Assembly: GCA_031002005.1 (NCBI GenBank)
Contig: JARYHS010011408.1
Coordinates: 217,227,473 to 217,291,472, forward strand
Direction of reading: 5' to 3'
Source: Vandiemenella viatica
Taxonomy: Eukaryota > Arthropoda > Insecta > Orthoptera > Morabidae
DNA: 64,000 nt
Below, one piece after another: positions 54,191-64,000 of this stretch (the first letter of the stretch is position 1; each line of letters starts with the position of its first letter). The notes below the pieces were generated by a model. That model ran no database searches and was not told the origin of the DNA. It was given only the letters and a program-made list of their open reading frames with translations. A program made the position numbers and the translations under genes.

Positions 54191-54734
54191 TCTAAGTTTC
54201 CTTGCTCGATAAATCCTTCCTACTCCATTCCCCTAATCTCTCGTGGAAAAAAATGAGTATAGAAATAAATCGTTATGGCCCTGATTTCTATTATCTTATT
54301 TTCTCGGTCATTCCTCGATATGAATGTTGCTGGTAATAAAATGTATTTGTTGTCATCCTGAAATAGGTCATTCGTGAATTTTCCAATTAGCTTCTGCTGA
54401 GAACAACGACTTCGATGTTCCAGATCTTTCCAACATAAGTCCTTCGACATCATACTTGCGATTTTCCTCCAGCAGCATCAACATTATCTGTGAATTTACG
54501 TCAGTCCTATATGTCGGATACAATAGACTCTTTGGAATTCTTTTCGAGCTCTGCCGCGCAGGAAAATCGGGGGAGACGTTATGGGGAGATAAGAGAGGAG
54601 GATGGTGCCTAGTTTTGTCTCAAACTTCAACTTGCTCACTAAACTTAAAATGCTTTATGAGAACTGCCGAAACTGCATCCAAATCAGAGATTACTGTTCA
54701 AAATGATTTGTGAATAACAAAATTATTCAGCAAG

Positions 54735-55010
54735 GTAGTGCACTTTCGCTGCTGTAATGGATGAAATTATGAAGGGGGGAAAATACAGAATATGGATTCT
54801 GATGTACGGAATAAGAAGTACAACAGAAGGTGAATATCTGGAATATTGGTCTTAAAATAAGCAACACAAAAAAATGGTTCAGTAGACTGAATACGAAGAC
54901 TAATATCTATCTGTATGTAGAAAAAATGAACTAGTAGATAATTTTCAGTACATCGGCAGTAAAGTACCTTCTGACAGTCAATATCAAGACAAAATTACCA
55001 TCAGATAACA
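54735..55010 (+). mobile_element. LINE RT fragment
   Basis: The phrases QGSALSLL.WMKL (54,733-54,775) and LVDNFQYIGSKVPSDSQYQD (54,930-54,995) match RT palm and post-palm motifs of RTE-like LINEs. Highly decayed. Confidence 0.55.
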
Positions 55011-55024
55011 AAAAGGCTTATAGG

Positions 55025-55160
55025 GTGGGACAGAACTGCTCAAAGTGCAAATATCTTGTTATAACATTTGATAATAAACCCAACTGGGCAGGTTGTAGAA
55101 AATGTTACAAAATTATTCATTTACTGGGGAGGGCGATACGAACGGCTGTATATTTCATGT
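55025..55160 (+). mobile_element. CR1-like LINE fragment
   Basis: YLVITFDNKPNWAG followed by an FTGEGDTN-like stretch matches the region after the RT palm in other CR1 copies. It is followed by unrelated sequence up to repeat X. Confidence 0.5.
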
Positions 55161-55261
55161 TACAGTACCCGCGAACTAACTCGTGTCCACTATAGAAGTA
55201 GTGAAAATTTCCGAAAGCAATCCAGAAATTACCAAAAGCGAAGATATTAGTGAATATAAAA

Positions 55262-56155
55262 TACTAGCCTCGTACCCGCGATTTCGTACGCGTGGATTAA
55301 AATTTTTTTTTGCCAGAATTAAATATAAAAAGTTCTTGGTAACGAAGGTTTGGTCCCAAACAATATCGAGTCGGCATAATATGACAGGAAAGCTATCACT
55401 ATATCATTCTACCGTAGAACCTGCCTCTTGAAGAGAATCAATTTCCAACATATTTCTGACACTATTAGATAAGATTTCAAAATTTCGTTACTACAACTGT
55501 TAATCATACTGGAAAAATATCCTGTGCCCTTCATACAGCTTTCCTTATAAAATTCCATCACAACGATATAGCCATATAGTCGTCAAAACGTAACAAAAAG
55601 ACAGAGACTTACTTCCGTATTATATTAGTATTACTGTGGTTCACACTCACACACTGACTGCGAACAACACCTGAGGGATCATTACAACGTAAAAAAGTGT
55701 ACACCTACAAAATTGCAAGACTACCTACGATTTGCCTCGCATTGCACCCCTAACTTTACAATATCTACAGTTTAACATTCAATCCAAATAACCTACGGCC
55801 CAGGCCTGACTCTTACGATGAAAAACAATTTTTAAAAATCTTAGCCTTTACGGAGATTTGATCCGGAGACCACGACGTTCGTAAGCAAGCTCTTTACCCA
55901 CTGAACTGCCAGTTCACTACACGGAAATACGGTCTGGAGACGTCCACATCCAACGTGTCTGTCTATCGCCGTATTTCGAAGTTATGAGACAACATGTGTT
56001 ATTTATACAGATAATTTTTCAACCAAATGTGGACAGTATTTTTCTCCTTGTTTCAAAGGATAAGTGTGCAAAGTTTCATCAAGATCTGATGAAAACTGTG
56101 GATTTATATGAAGAACAAACAAACAAACATACATTCATCTTTATATATAAAGATG
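55262..56155 (+). repeat. Interspersed repeat X, copy 2
   Basis: Begins ACTAGCCTCGTACCCGCGAT, ends with the AAACAAACATACATTCATC and TTTATATATAAAGATG tail. It is co-linear with 4,062-5,200 without the nested SINE and with a shortened CA block. Opposite ends of the window thus carry the same non-coding family. Confidence 0.78.
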
Positions 56156-56660
56156 TAGAACATCGGCATTCGTCAACAGAATTGTTACTTTTTCTCTGTA
56201 ATAAAAAGTATTACCAACATGATAATAATTATTAGGTATGTACGAGATTATATTGCGACAATATTTTACTTATTCTTTTGCGTCATAATATACTCGTATG
56301 ATGACGAGCATAGTTCACTATAAGGTGTAGTATGCAATATGCGCTTCCCTTTATTCATAGATTCCTATACATTTCCTTAGTCAGCTTGCCGGATAGGATA
56401 AATAACTGAAAATAAGCTCTCCTCTTCTCATTCAATTTGGGGTGACTTATAACAGAAATGGTTAAACAACACTTGCCTTGTTAACCTAATGTCAATTTTA
56501 TTTTTATTAAGTAAACGTTAACGCTTCTAAAAATTTAATTCCAGTATTCTACATAAAAATAGGTACGGAAGTGTGATGTCAAGTATCATAAGTCAAATTT
56601 AGTTTACAAAAATTATCAAATTTTTTGTCTGACTATCGTGGAAGAATCTTTTTTTCTGTT
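56156..56660. other. No gene seen
   Basis: AT-rich sequence without frames or element ends. Confidence 0.55.
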
Positions 56661-56664
56661 CTAT

Positions 56665-56882
56665 TGTAAATCCTCTTTTTTATTTTTTAACGCCTAGTCA
56701 ATCTTGGAGCCGGGGAAGGAATGGGAATGAAGTCGGCAGTAGCCTTTTTGAAGAAACCATTCCGGCATTCGCCTGAAGTGATTTGAGGAAACCCTAATCT
56801 GGATGCCTGGACGGAGATTCGAACCTACGTCCACTCGAAAGCGAGGACAGAGCGTTACCTCTCAACCCACTACGCTCGGTTA
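56665..56882 (-). repeat. tRNA-derived SINE (family A)
   Basis: Minus-strand copy: GAGCGTAGTGGGTTGAGAGG head, B box GGTTCGAATC, core TCAGGCGAATGCCGGAATGG and an AT-rich 3' end near 56,670-56,690. Confidence 0.85.
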
Positions 56883-57004
56883 AAACTAAGTTTTCCTTTT
56901 CATTGAAAAAAAAGGCTACTCTAAACTTTTTTTCTCATAAACAGGAGATGTATTTCCTTGACGATACGATTTATCTACATTTAATAAGATTATTTTTCGT
57001 CTTT

Positions 57005-57232
57005 TTGTTTTTATAGCTTTACGCCTTGTAAAATTCGAAGTCATTAGAGGCGGTATAGGACTGGGGGTAAGGAACGGGAAGGAATTCAGTAATGTTGTTT
57101 TGAAAGAACCATCGTCGTATTCCCTGGAGTGACTTCAGAAAACCATGTAAAACCGAAATCCTGAAATCTAAATAGCCAGACGGGGCTTCGAAGCTGCTTA
57201 CTCCCGAATGCGAGGCCAGAGTCATTAGATTT
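57005..57232 (-). repeat. tRNA-derived SINE (family A)
   Basis: Minus-strand, moderately diverged copy with CTCGCATTCGGGAGTAAGCA, a damaged B box, CTCCAGGGAATACGACGATG core and ACAAGGCGTAAAGC 3' end. Confidence 0.8.
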
Positions 57233-57490
57233 TTGATGAAATGATAATGCTCTTATGTACTTTTATTTTTAAGTAAAATTCAGTATTTAAGATCAGTAAT
57301 TTTACAACTATTGATTTAAAAACTTTGTAAAACCTCTTCACACTCGTCTCAATTTGCCGCCCTACCCGCCTCCATGGCGGCCGCGTAAACTTAACGTTGT
57401 AATTCTACAGCGCATAAAATTCTGGAACAATATGGTGAGGAAAGGAATCAGAATAGGAAAAATACGGATCCTAGGACTCTCACATCCATG

Positions 57491-57893
57491 AGGGAGCGTG
57501 CATAAACCACGTAGCTCCATTTTGGCCTCCTGTGAACCCCCCCCCCCCTCCCCCCCCCCTCCACGTAGCTCTACGTGGCTTTTGCTACTACCCCCCTTCC
57601 CCCCCCCACGTAGCACGTAGCTTTTATCCCTTTTGATTCCAGAAGACATTTTGTACTGTTTTCTTTTGTCAGACTATTGTAAATTACATACGGAGATTAT
57701 TAACTGAGGGAAATAAATATTCACATGCTGTTGTGAGTTCAGTTCCTCATTTTAACTGTGGAAAATGTTATGAAAGGAAAGCTACGTGGTCTGGCTCAGA
57801 AATCCCCCCCCCCTCCCCCCACGTAGCCCAGCCTAGCCTTCCAGCTAACCCCCCCTCCCCTGGACCGAGCCACGTAGTTTGTGCATGGTCCCT
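57491..57893. mobile_element. C-rich MITE with CACGTAG motifs (family 2)
   Basis: AGGGAGCGTGCATAAACCAC at left and GTTTGTGCATGGTCCCT at right are inverted repeats. C-tracts and repeated CACGTAG motifs fill both halves, with an AT-rich 110-bp centre. No coding content. A half copy lies at 5,560-5,640. The ends resemble those of the 1.3-kb G-rich elements. Confidence 0.78.
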
Positions 57894-57957
57894 AAGTATA
57901 ATGATTATACTCGCTTATGTCGGACAATGTGGTAACAACTTGTTTCTCTTTGGTTCA

Positions 57958-58192
57958 TGGCTCATATCGAGAATTATGGAGAGCACGTTCGGACTTGGCA
58001 TTCAGGAGAAAGCGGGTTCGAATCCCCATCCAGCCATCTGGACTTCGGTTTTCAATGGTTTCCCTAAAACACTCCAGCGAATGGCAGGATGGTTCCTTCA
58101 AAAAGCCGTGGTCGAATTCATTGTCCCCATACTCCTCCCAATTGTAACAACATCGATGTCGAGGTGCCGTTAAAACTGAAGCAAAAAAATCA
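57958..58192 (+). repeat. tRNA-derived SINE (family A)
   Basis: Plus-strand copy: GGACTTGGCATTCAGGAGAA, GGTTCGAATCC B box, ACTCCAGCGAATGGCAGGAT core and CGATGTCGAGGTGC end with A-run at 58,180-58,190. Confidence 0.85.
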
Positions 58193-58535
58193 AAGATGAG
58201 AAAAGATATGGAAAAGTTGGAATCCATCCAGGTAAGATAGAGAATCTAAGACTGTTTCAAATCGAAATTGATAAATTCAAGGGGATCAAAGTACAGAAGA
58301 CAGATCTATCTGGTCTGAAGAAAGGAGGAGAAACATCAGTGAAAGAATAAAAAAAATTTGAAGGAGAAGAAATCACGAACCAATAAATCAGCTGTTTCCA
58401 GTGGTCCAAAGAAGGGAAAAATAAAAATAAAAAAAAGTCTGATGTTAAAGATGATCTGCATGTTCCATAGACGGAACTCCTATCATAAATGAAATTTCTC
58501 ATTACACAACTAATGCAAATGCATCGATCAGAATG
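58193..58535. other. No gene seen
   Basis: A-rich sequence; the minus frame at 58,257-58,502 has no domain. Confidence 0.5.
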
Positions 58536-58539
58536 ACTA

Positions 58540-58850
58540 ACGGAGTGGAAAGGAGTGGAAAGATATTCCTGGAAGAATTAGGAGATGTGCAAGGAAGGGA
58601 AAGATGGCCATCACCACAAACAGGCACTCGATTTCAGGTGTAAGGGTGCGTGAAGATTTTCGTTCGTAGTTAAGGGGGCAAGGGATTGGAATTAATTACC
58701 AAGAGAAATTATGAATAATTTACCAAAAATGCTAAAAGAATTGAAAGTTTAAGTTAGTAGAGGGAAAAGTTGTTAGGAAAAAATGGGTGTGTACAGAAAC
58801 TGTCGCCGGAGCAAGCGCTTCATCATAATTAAATTAAATTTGAATGTATA
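58540..58850 (+). mobile_element. CR1-like LINE 3' end
   Basis: Broken coding with LDFRCKGV-like, VKDFRS and LPREIMNNLPKMLKELKV phrases. A 3' end with GCCGGAGCAAGCGCTTCATC and a final AATTAAATTAAATT run. Only the last 300 bp are present. Confidence 0.75.
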
Positions 58851-60425
58851 ACCTGTTCCTATGTGTTATTCTTTATTTTGTTCTTCTCTATTTGTATTTG
58901 TTGTGCGCTATAAATAGGTAGAGTTTAGTCCTGAAGGTCATGGCACAACCCAGAGTAGTCTGATCGGTGGAGTAGCATTGTAAATACAAGGAATTTACAA
59001 AAATTATGGAAAGCAGTCTGCTTCGCGAAAAATGCAATTTGATTTCCTGCTGTTCCTAAATAGCAAAGGCACTGTAGAAACGCACCATGCCAATTGTCGT
59101 AGCCACTACTAAACTGTTACACGTAGAAAAATCTTTAATTTTACGACAATTTTTAAATGAATTAAATCATATATTAAATTTTTTATTAATATGGTGGTTT
59201 ACCATTTAAATTACTTCATTTTGCTGGGAACTTTTAACTTCAATGTTGGAGATTGCCGTTTTGGGTCAAGAGTATTCCCTCAGACTATTGTCAGACTATC
59301 CTCAGTTTTTTTTTTTTGTTTTTTTTTTTTTTTTTTTTCGAATCACCCATCTTTGGGGTACGTCAGATCAATCACTTCTTGGATGCTTGCGTTTTCTTCT
59401 TCTCCCAGTATTTCTTCATTCTATCTGATCTCTTCCTTCTTCAGTTTATAATTTTTATAATTTAAAATAATACCATTTTTTATTTCCTTTATTACTCTCA
59501 TTTCATCTGCAAGAAACTATATTTTTCCATGATTTCGTACGATCTGTGTGAATTACTGGAGAAAAGATTTCAAAATTCGATACTTATTGTACTAGCGGTC
59601 TAATAGCAATTGCAGTTAGCGTATAAAAGATTTCTCGAATTTGCTACTTGAGAGTATAAAACCTTTTTTTCCTACCAGAAAGTAATGTAAAAGATTCATT
59701 TTTCATACAAAATTTCAATATTCTATAAAGCTTATACCATGACCTTGTTATTCTGCGAACTTAATATTTCGAAACACAGCGAACAATTTGAAAACCGCTA
59801 ACGACTGACGTTCCACACATTGTGATGTAGAGGACTGATATAGACGTAATACACGTGCGTTACATAAAACAAGGAAAACAAGTAGTATGATCCTAATAAT
59901 TACTTATATAATTCGACTTACCTGGATCTGGTATTCCACAAGTTTAAATGTTTACTTCAATGTTTTCTTTACCCCATTAATTTTTCTATCTTTTATATTT
60001 CTCGATATACTAATACATAAAGACAGCTCAAAACCGTCCATAATTTCAGTTCAAGGATTCTCCTGGCATCCACGTTTTGACATTCAGTAATTCCGTTTCC
60101 GAATCGGTGACTTTCATTTTGTCTTTCTGTATGTAATCGAAGAATTTTTTTTAACGTGACATCACATGCAGTATACTGTTTTTTACATCTACACAAAACT
60201 TCATGTTCTATTTAACGTTTATGAATACTTTAGTAGATTCGATCTTACTGTCTACATTTCTATTTAAGTAACAATCATTTAACTCTTATGTTCATAACTT
60301 TAAAAAATAACTCGGTCAAAATGTGACCTAACTAAATAACGTATTATTTTAACGCTAAAAACAAAAGATAGTTTCTTGAAGGAAGCTCATGGCAGCATTT
60401 TGTGAAGACCACAATTTGTATAATG
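58851..60425. other. No gene supported
   Basis: AT-rich, with T-runs at 59,309-59,338 producing Phe-rich frames of no significance. Confidence 0.5.
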
Positions 60426-60426
60426 C

Positions 60427-60702
60427 CCATTAAATGTTCAGAAACATTCATACTAACCTGTTTCATAACACACATTCAACATCGACAAAAATTTTCGTTC
60501 ATAGACCGAAATACATGGTAAAGACAATGAGAAGATGTTGCAATATTGTCTAAAAAAGGAATGTCCATTAAATTTTCAGAAACATTCATACTAACCTGTT
60601 TCATAACACACATTCAACATCGACAAAAAATTTCGTTCATAGACCGAAATACATGGTAAAGACAATGAGAAGATGTTGCAATATTGTCTAAAAAAGGAAT
60701 GT
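60427..60702. repeat. 138-bp tandem duplication
   Basis: Two units, 60,427-60,564 and 60,565-60,702, begin CCATTAAATGTTCAG and CCATTAAATTTTCAG and end AAAAAAGGAATGT. I count two differences, so the duplication is recent. No transposon signature. Confidence 0.9.
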
Positions 60703-61305
60703 CATACTACGAATACATTGTTCATCGTTTACTATTAGTTATACCCTCAACCAAATTTTCACCAAATCAAAATCAAAGTTAAAGTAGCAGAAGAAGATAT
60801 TAGATTAGTTGTGATACTTTCTTTATCGTTAAAGTAGAAATAACAGAGATTATTTTCTATTTGGTACTGTTCAAAAGATGGATGATTCCGTGTACGTAGA
60901 GCGTAAAAGATTTAATATTTGGAGCAGTTTACGTCCCTAATAAAAAATGTATACTGCAGACAAAAGATATACGTTAGGAGTTTTAAATTAATGTAAGAGT
61001 CTTTACATGAATATTTCGGATGTCAACTTTGCTTCTAAACACGGCCAAGAGTAACAATACAAAACATTAACTGTAGAATGATGCTACGTCTCAATGTCCC
61101 CTCCTATTGCCACAGTACCCAACTTCGTCTTTTGGCAAACAGTGGGTTTGTGCAGCAGAACACTCTTCCCATACGATCACACAAGAAGACATTTGTTGCA
61201 GAAATCAACCGATGGTCATATATACCATTAGATGTCATCATTCGGCAAGTATCTCAAATTTCCTGTCTTTTTATTTATTTTTGCGAAAAGTCTGATTGTT
61301 AGTCA
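60703..61305. other. No gene supported
   Basis: AT-rich sequence. Overlapping frames at 61,078-61,302 have no recognised domain. Confidence 0.5.
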
Positions 61306-61309
61306 TTTT

Positions 61310-61960
61310 CATGTTCACAAACTTATTGGACAGAGAGTAGAAAAAGGTTTCAAAATTCTGCACTTGTTGGAGAGAGTGATGAGGGGATGTACGAGAGAAG
61401 TAAAGGAATTGGGTTACAAAACTTTGGTCAGACCATTGTTTGAATTCGATAGTGTAGTATGGGAGCAAGATTTTGAGTAACAAATAAAGGAGTTATCGAG
61501 GGCGCAAAAATGGGCTGCTAGATTTGTCTCTGGAAATTACCGCAGAACGCAATCAGTAATAGATGATAAAAGGGTTGGAATGGGATTCATTGGAAGACAG
61601 GAGGAGGGTGAAGAGGGTCATGGGAGTGTACAAGGCGTATATTGGTGATGAGGCATGGGAAGATATTGGTGTAAGGATTAAAAGGAATGCATGGAAGGAA
61701 AAAGATGACCACGACGACAAGCTGGCACTCGATTTCTGGTACAAGGGTGTAGGAAGATTCTCCTTTTTATGCAAGGGTTCAGAGATTGGAATAAGTTACC
61801 ATGGGAAATGATTAATAATTTACCAAAAACGTCGAAAGAATTTAAAGCTGAAATTTGTAGAGGGAAAATGTAGGTGGGTGCAGATGAAAGGGGGGGGGGG
61901 TAATGGGTGAGTAGGAAAAATGACACCGGAGCATGCGCTCCATTTCAATTAAAAAACTTA
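61310..61960 (+). mobile_element. CR1-like LINE 3' end
   Basis: The order is GQRVEKGFKILHLLERVMRG, KTLVRPLFEFDSVVW, RAQKWAARFVSGNYRRTQSV, EWDSLEDRRRVKRVMGVYKA, VGRFSFLCKG and LPWEMINNLPKTSKEFKAEI. The 3' end is CACCGGAGCATGCGCTCCAT then TTCAATTAAAA. A few frameshifts (near 61,480 and 61,560). This is the least decayed copy of the GGAGC-tailed subfamily. Confidence 0.88.
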
Positions 61961-63340
61961 TTAGTTAAAAAGTAAGTAGGTCGTAGAGATGATCGACTTT
62001 GATGACCAATGCCTTTATTTCCGTTACATTTTCTATCAACTCTGATAACTTGTTTTACAGTGTCGTGCATAAACGACTTACTCATTTTCAGTTTTAATAA
62101 AAAAATTAGTTAACAGCTGAAAAATAAGTAAACAGTATAGTTATATTACTTTGGTGAGCAATGTCTACGTTTATATTCTATTTTCGACCCTCTCTCGTAA
62201 CTTGTTTTATAGTGTCATTCATGAACGAATGTAAATTTTTTTATAGGTTGTAACATATGAACGTGAATGTAGAGTTGTTTCGTTGTTAGAAATACAGTTA
62301 ACGTATTGTGTGATAAAAGCTGAAATCGAACGGCGACATAAGGCCGGTTCTACATAGCAGATCTGTGCCCTTTAATTTTTCCAAGGCTAAATCGTAAATA
62401 TCATTTGGTACAGAGCCCAGTTTCGTAAATTTCCCACTGATGTTAGTTTTGGTAAATAGACACTTCCTGTGGCAGTCAAATGCCGCGGCGTGAGACACTG
62501 GTCAGCCAGGAGAAAGCCACCGTTGAAACTCGAGTTAGCCACGGTACAAGCTCAGTCCGCCCAGCAAAATCCACAGATCTGCTCTCCATTGCTGATAACG
62601 GCATTCAGTCTCTTACATGGACACAACACCCTTCAGATTGTCACTTGCAGGGAAACGCTCAGACCACATTTTTACAGTATAAGGAGTGATTCTGAATCCG
62701 TGGTCCGTGAAGATGATACAGGTGATCCGCTGATAGAATATTAAAAATTTAGTTCTAACTTAATTAGTAAAAACAAATTAGTAAAATTGTTCACAGGAAA
62801 TGGAAACAGTACTCGCGCTGTATAAGGCTGTAAGCGATTGAGAGTTATAAGCCGAACTTTCCAAAAAAGGACCATCAACGATCAATAAAAATTTGATATT
62901 TCGAGGATATTACTGCACTGTTACTACCATGGTCTATTCACTAAATACGTTTCCAGTCAGCACCAAAGAGAACGGCGTTGCTTTGAGGCTTAAGTTAAAG
63001 GCCGTTTTATGAATGGCTTTATTGTAGGTGTTGGTCTGAAGGGGCCGTGATACGTGACTATAACAACTGGAAAAGTTGGTTAGTAATGTACACATAGGTA
63101 CACAATTAAGTCCATTTAAGGTAGTGGTCCGTAGAATTTACGTTCAAAACTGTTGAGAAACGCTGATATAGGGTATAATGCTTAAACATTGTGTGTTTCT
63201 GCTGAGACTATGCTTTAGGTTTTTAGGTGTCATAAATGCCATTTCATCAAGACTATCTAGTTTTATTCCAAATATTAGTTTAAATATTTACCTGGAAGAC
63301 GTATGTTTCTTGAAACAGTAGGTCTATTAAACATCGATGA
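61961..63340. other. No gene supported
   Basis: AT-rich with a moderately GC-rich patch at 62,460-62,690 whose frames (66-91 codons) are unrecognised. No splice structure can be argued. Confidence 0.45.
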
Positions 63341-63344
63341 AGGT

Positions 63345-63910
63345 TAAAGTACAGGGTCCGGCAATTAAACCTCCAACATTTCACGTAGCCGGCTTGCGGG
63401 TTGTAGTGAGGATACTAATGTGGAGTGTGTTTTGTTTTAAAGAGGTGTACCTGCCATTTTCAGTGTGCGCCATGTCATGGCTTGGTGAGCATCGTGCGTT
63501 TGTTGTGGAATTTATTCGTAACAGTTGTTCTCAGATTTTCGGAGACGATTCGAACTTGGCCTACATGATCGTGTCCCGGATAGAAAAACTATTCAACTGT
63601 GGGTGTCAAACTTTAGAAAGACAGGTTCAGCACTAAAAAAAAAACCTACATGCCGTCCTCGGACTGCAACAACGGCGGAAAATCTGGCGCGTGTGAGTGT
63701 GTCTATGCAACATTCACCAATCTTTGGGGACACTTAAAGCCTATAGTGTACAAACATCGTCCCACAACACTGCAAGCACTTAAAGAGGCCATTAGCCAAG
63801 AATTGGCAGCCATTCCAAGAGAAATGACGCGAAAATGTATGGAGAACTTTCTGGATAGACTTTGTCAATGTGTCAACAATGGAGGGCAGAAATAATTTTT
63901 AAAACCAAAT
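63345..63910 (+). mobile_element. DNA transposon with core-deleted transposase
   Basis: The element opens near AGGGTCCGGCAATTAAACCT. Coding follows: RAFVVEFIRNS, then in a shifted frame FRRRFELGLHDRVPDRKTIQ, LWVSNFRKTGSALKKKPTCR and PRTATTAENLARVSVSMQHS, the N-terminal HTH region of an IS630/Tc1-mariner-like transposase family common in insects. It then passes directly to the extreme C-terminus (VYKHRPTTLQALKEAISQEL, ENFLDRLCQCV). The catalytic DDE core of about 200 residues is absent. A stop closes it at about 63,893. Confidence 0.75.
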
Positions 63911-64000
63911 AATTAAAAATTGCAAAGTACTTATTTTTCATAAATAAAAGTAATTATTCTCTATCATATTTAGTTTTTATGCGACAACACATTAAAATGA

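Noticed and set aside
57362..57649. Gly-rich minus-strand frame
   Set aside because: Product of C-tracts inside the MITE at 57,491-57,893.
60427..60702. CRISPR-like direct repeat
   Set aside because: Only two long adjacent units with no spacers in eukaryotic DNA: a tandem duplication.
62469..62744. 91- and 69-codon frames near 62.5 kb
   Set aside because: Overlapping registers without motifs; composition only slightly above background.

Overview
This window reads as AT-rich, intron-dominated nuclear DNA of an arthropod, most likely a hemimetabolous insect with a large repeat-rich genome (cockroach, termite, stick insect or orthopteroid type). The evidence is the mixture of elements: CR1-like, RTE-like and jockey-like LINEs, an I/R1-type LINE with RNase H, mariner and Tc1 transposons, and tRNA-derived SINEs with an insect-style core. 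There are no bacterial operons. Most long reading frames are decayed transposable elements or by-products of low-complexity DNA. The species cannot be fixed from the sequence alone.

The best candidates for host gene sequence are two. (1) Four GC-rich exon-like blocks lie on the minus strand between 21,965 and 13,171. They comprise a signal-peptide exon, two internal acidic/glycine-rich exons and a last exon ending in a GPI-anchor-like tail. Splice phases do not all join, so at least one exon is unseen or there are alternative ends. (2) A first exon of a THAP-domain (C2CH zinc finger) protein lies on the plus strand at 50,390-50,460, with an NRF-1-like site upstream.

Layout. 1-5 kb: SINE and Tc1 ends, a CR1 fragment carrying a G-rich inverted-repeat element, and an interspersed repeat. 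8.5-9.85 kb: a dead mariner with a 60-A run inside its transposase. 12-22 kb: the putative GPI-anchored gene, whose introns hold CR1 fragments, a SINE and a 0.7-kb GAC/GGC triplet array. 22.6-25.45 kb: an RNase H-bearing LINE interrupted by a palindromic Tc1-like element. 26.7-34.9 kb: RTE and CR1 fragments, SINEs and a MITE. 35.2-36.0 kb: a very young miniature LTR retrotransposon with tRNA-Arg primer site. 36.4-42.2 kb: a hAT MITE, then a short 3'-tail copy and a nearly full-length jockey-like LINE sharing one target site. 42.2-44.4 kb: an RTE-like LINE. 44.4-46.1 kb: a Helitron helicase remnant inside a tailed repeat. 46.9-52.1 kb: LINE remnants around the THAP exon. 53.3-58.2 kb: SINEs, a perfect 30-bp inverted-repeat foldback element and a C-rich MITE. 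58.5-63.9 kb: CR1 fragments, a tandem duplication and a core-deleted transposase.

How parts relate: the jockey-like LINE ends in a tail related to the abundant SINEs, so its machinery is the natural candidate for moving them. CR1 3' ends, RTE 3' ends and SINEs are repeatedly nested in each other. The youngest-looking insertions, judged by intact repeats and target duplications, are the miniature LTR element, the jockey-like LINE, the palindromic Tc1 and the 138-bp tandem duplication.
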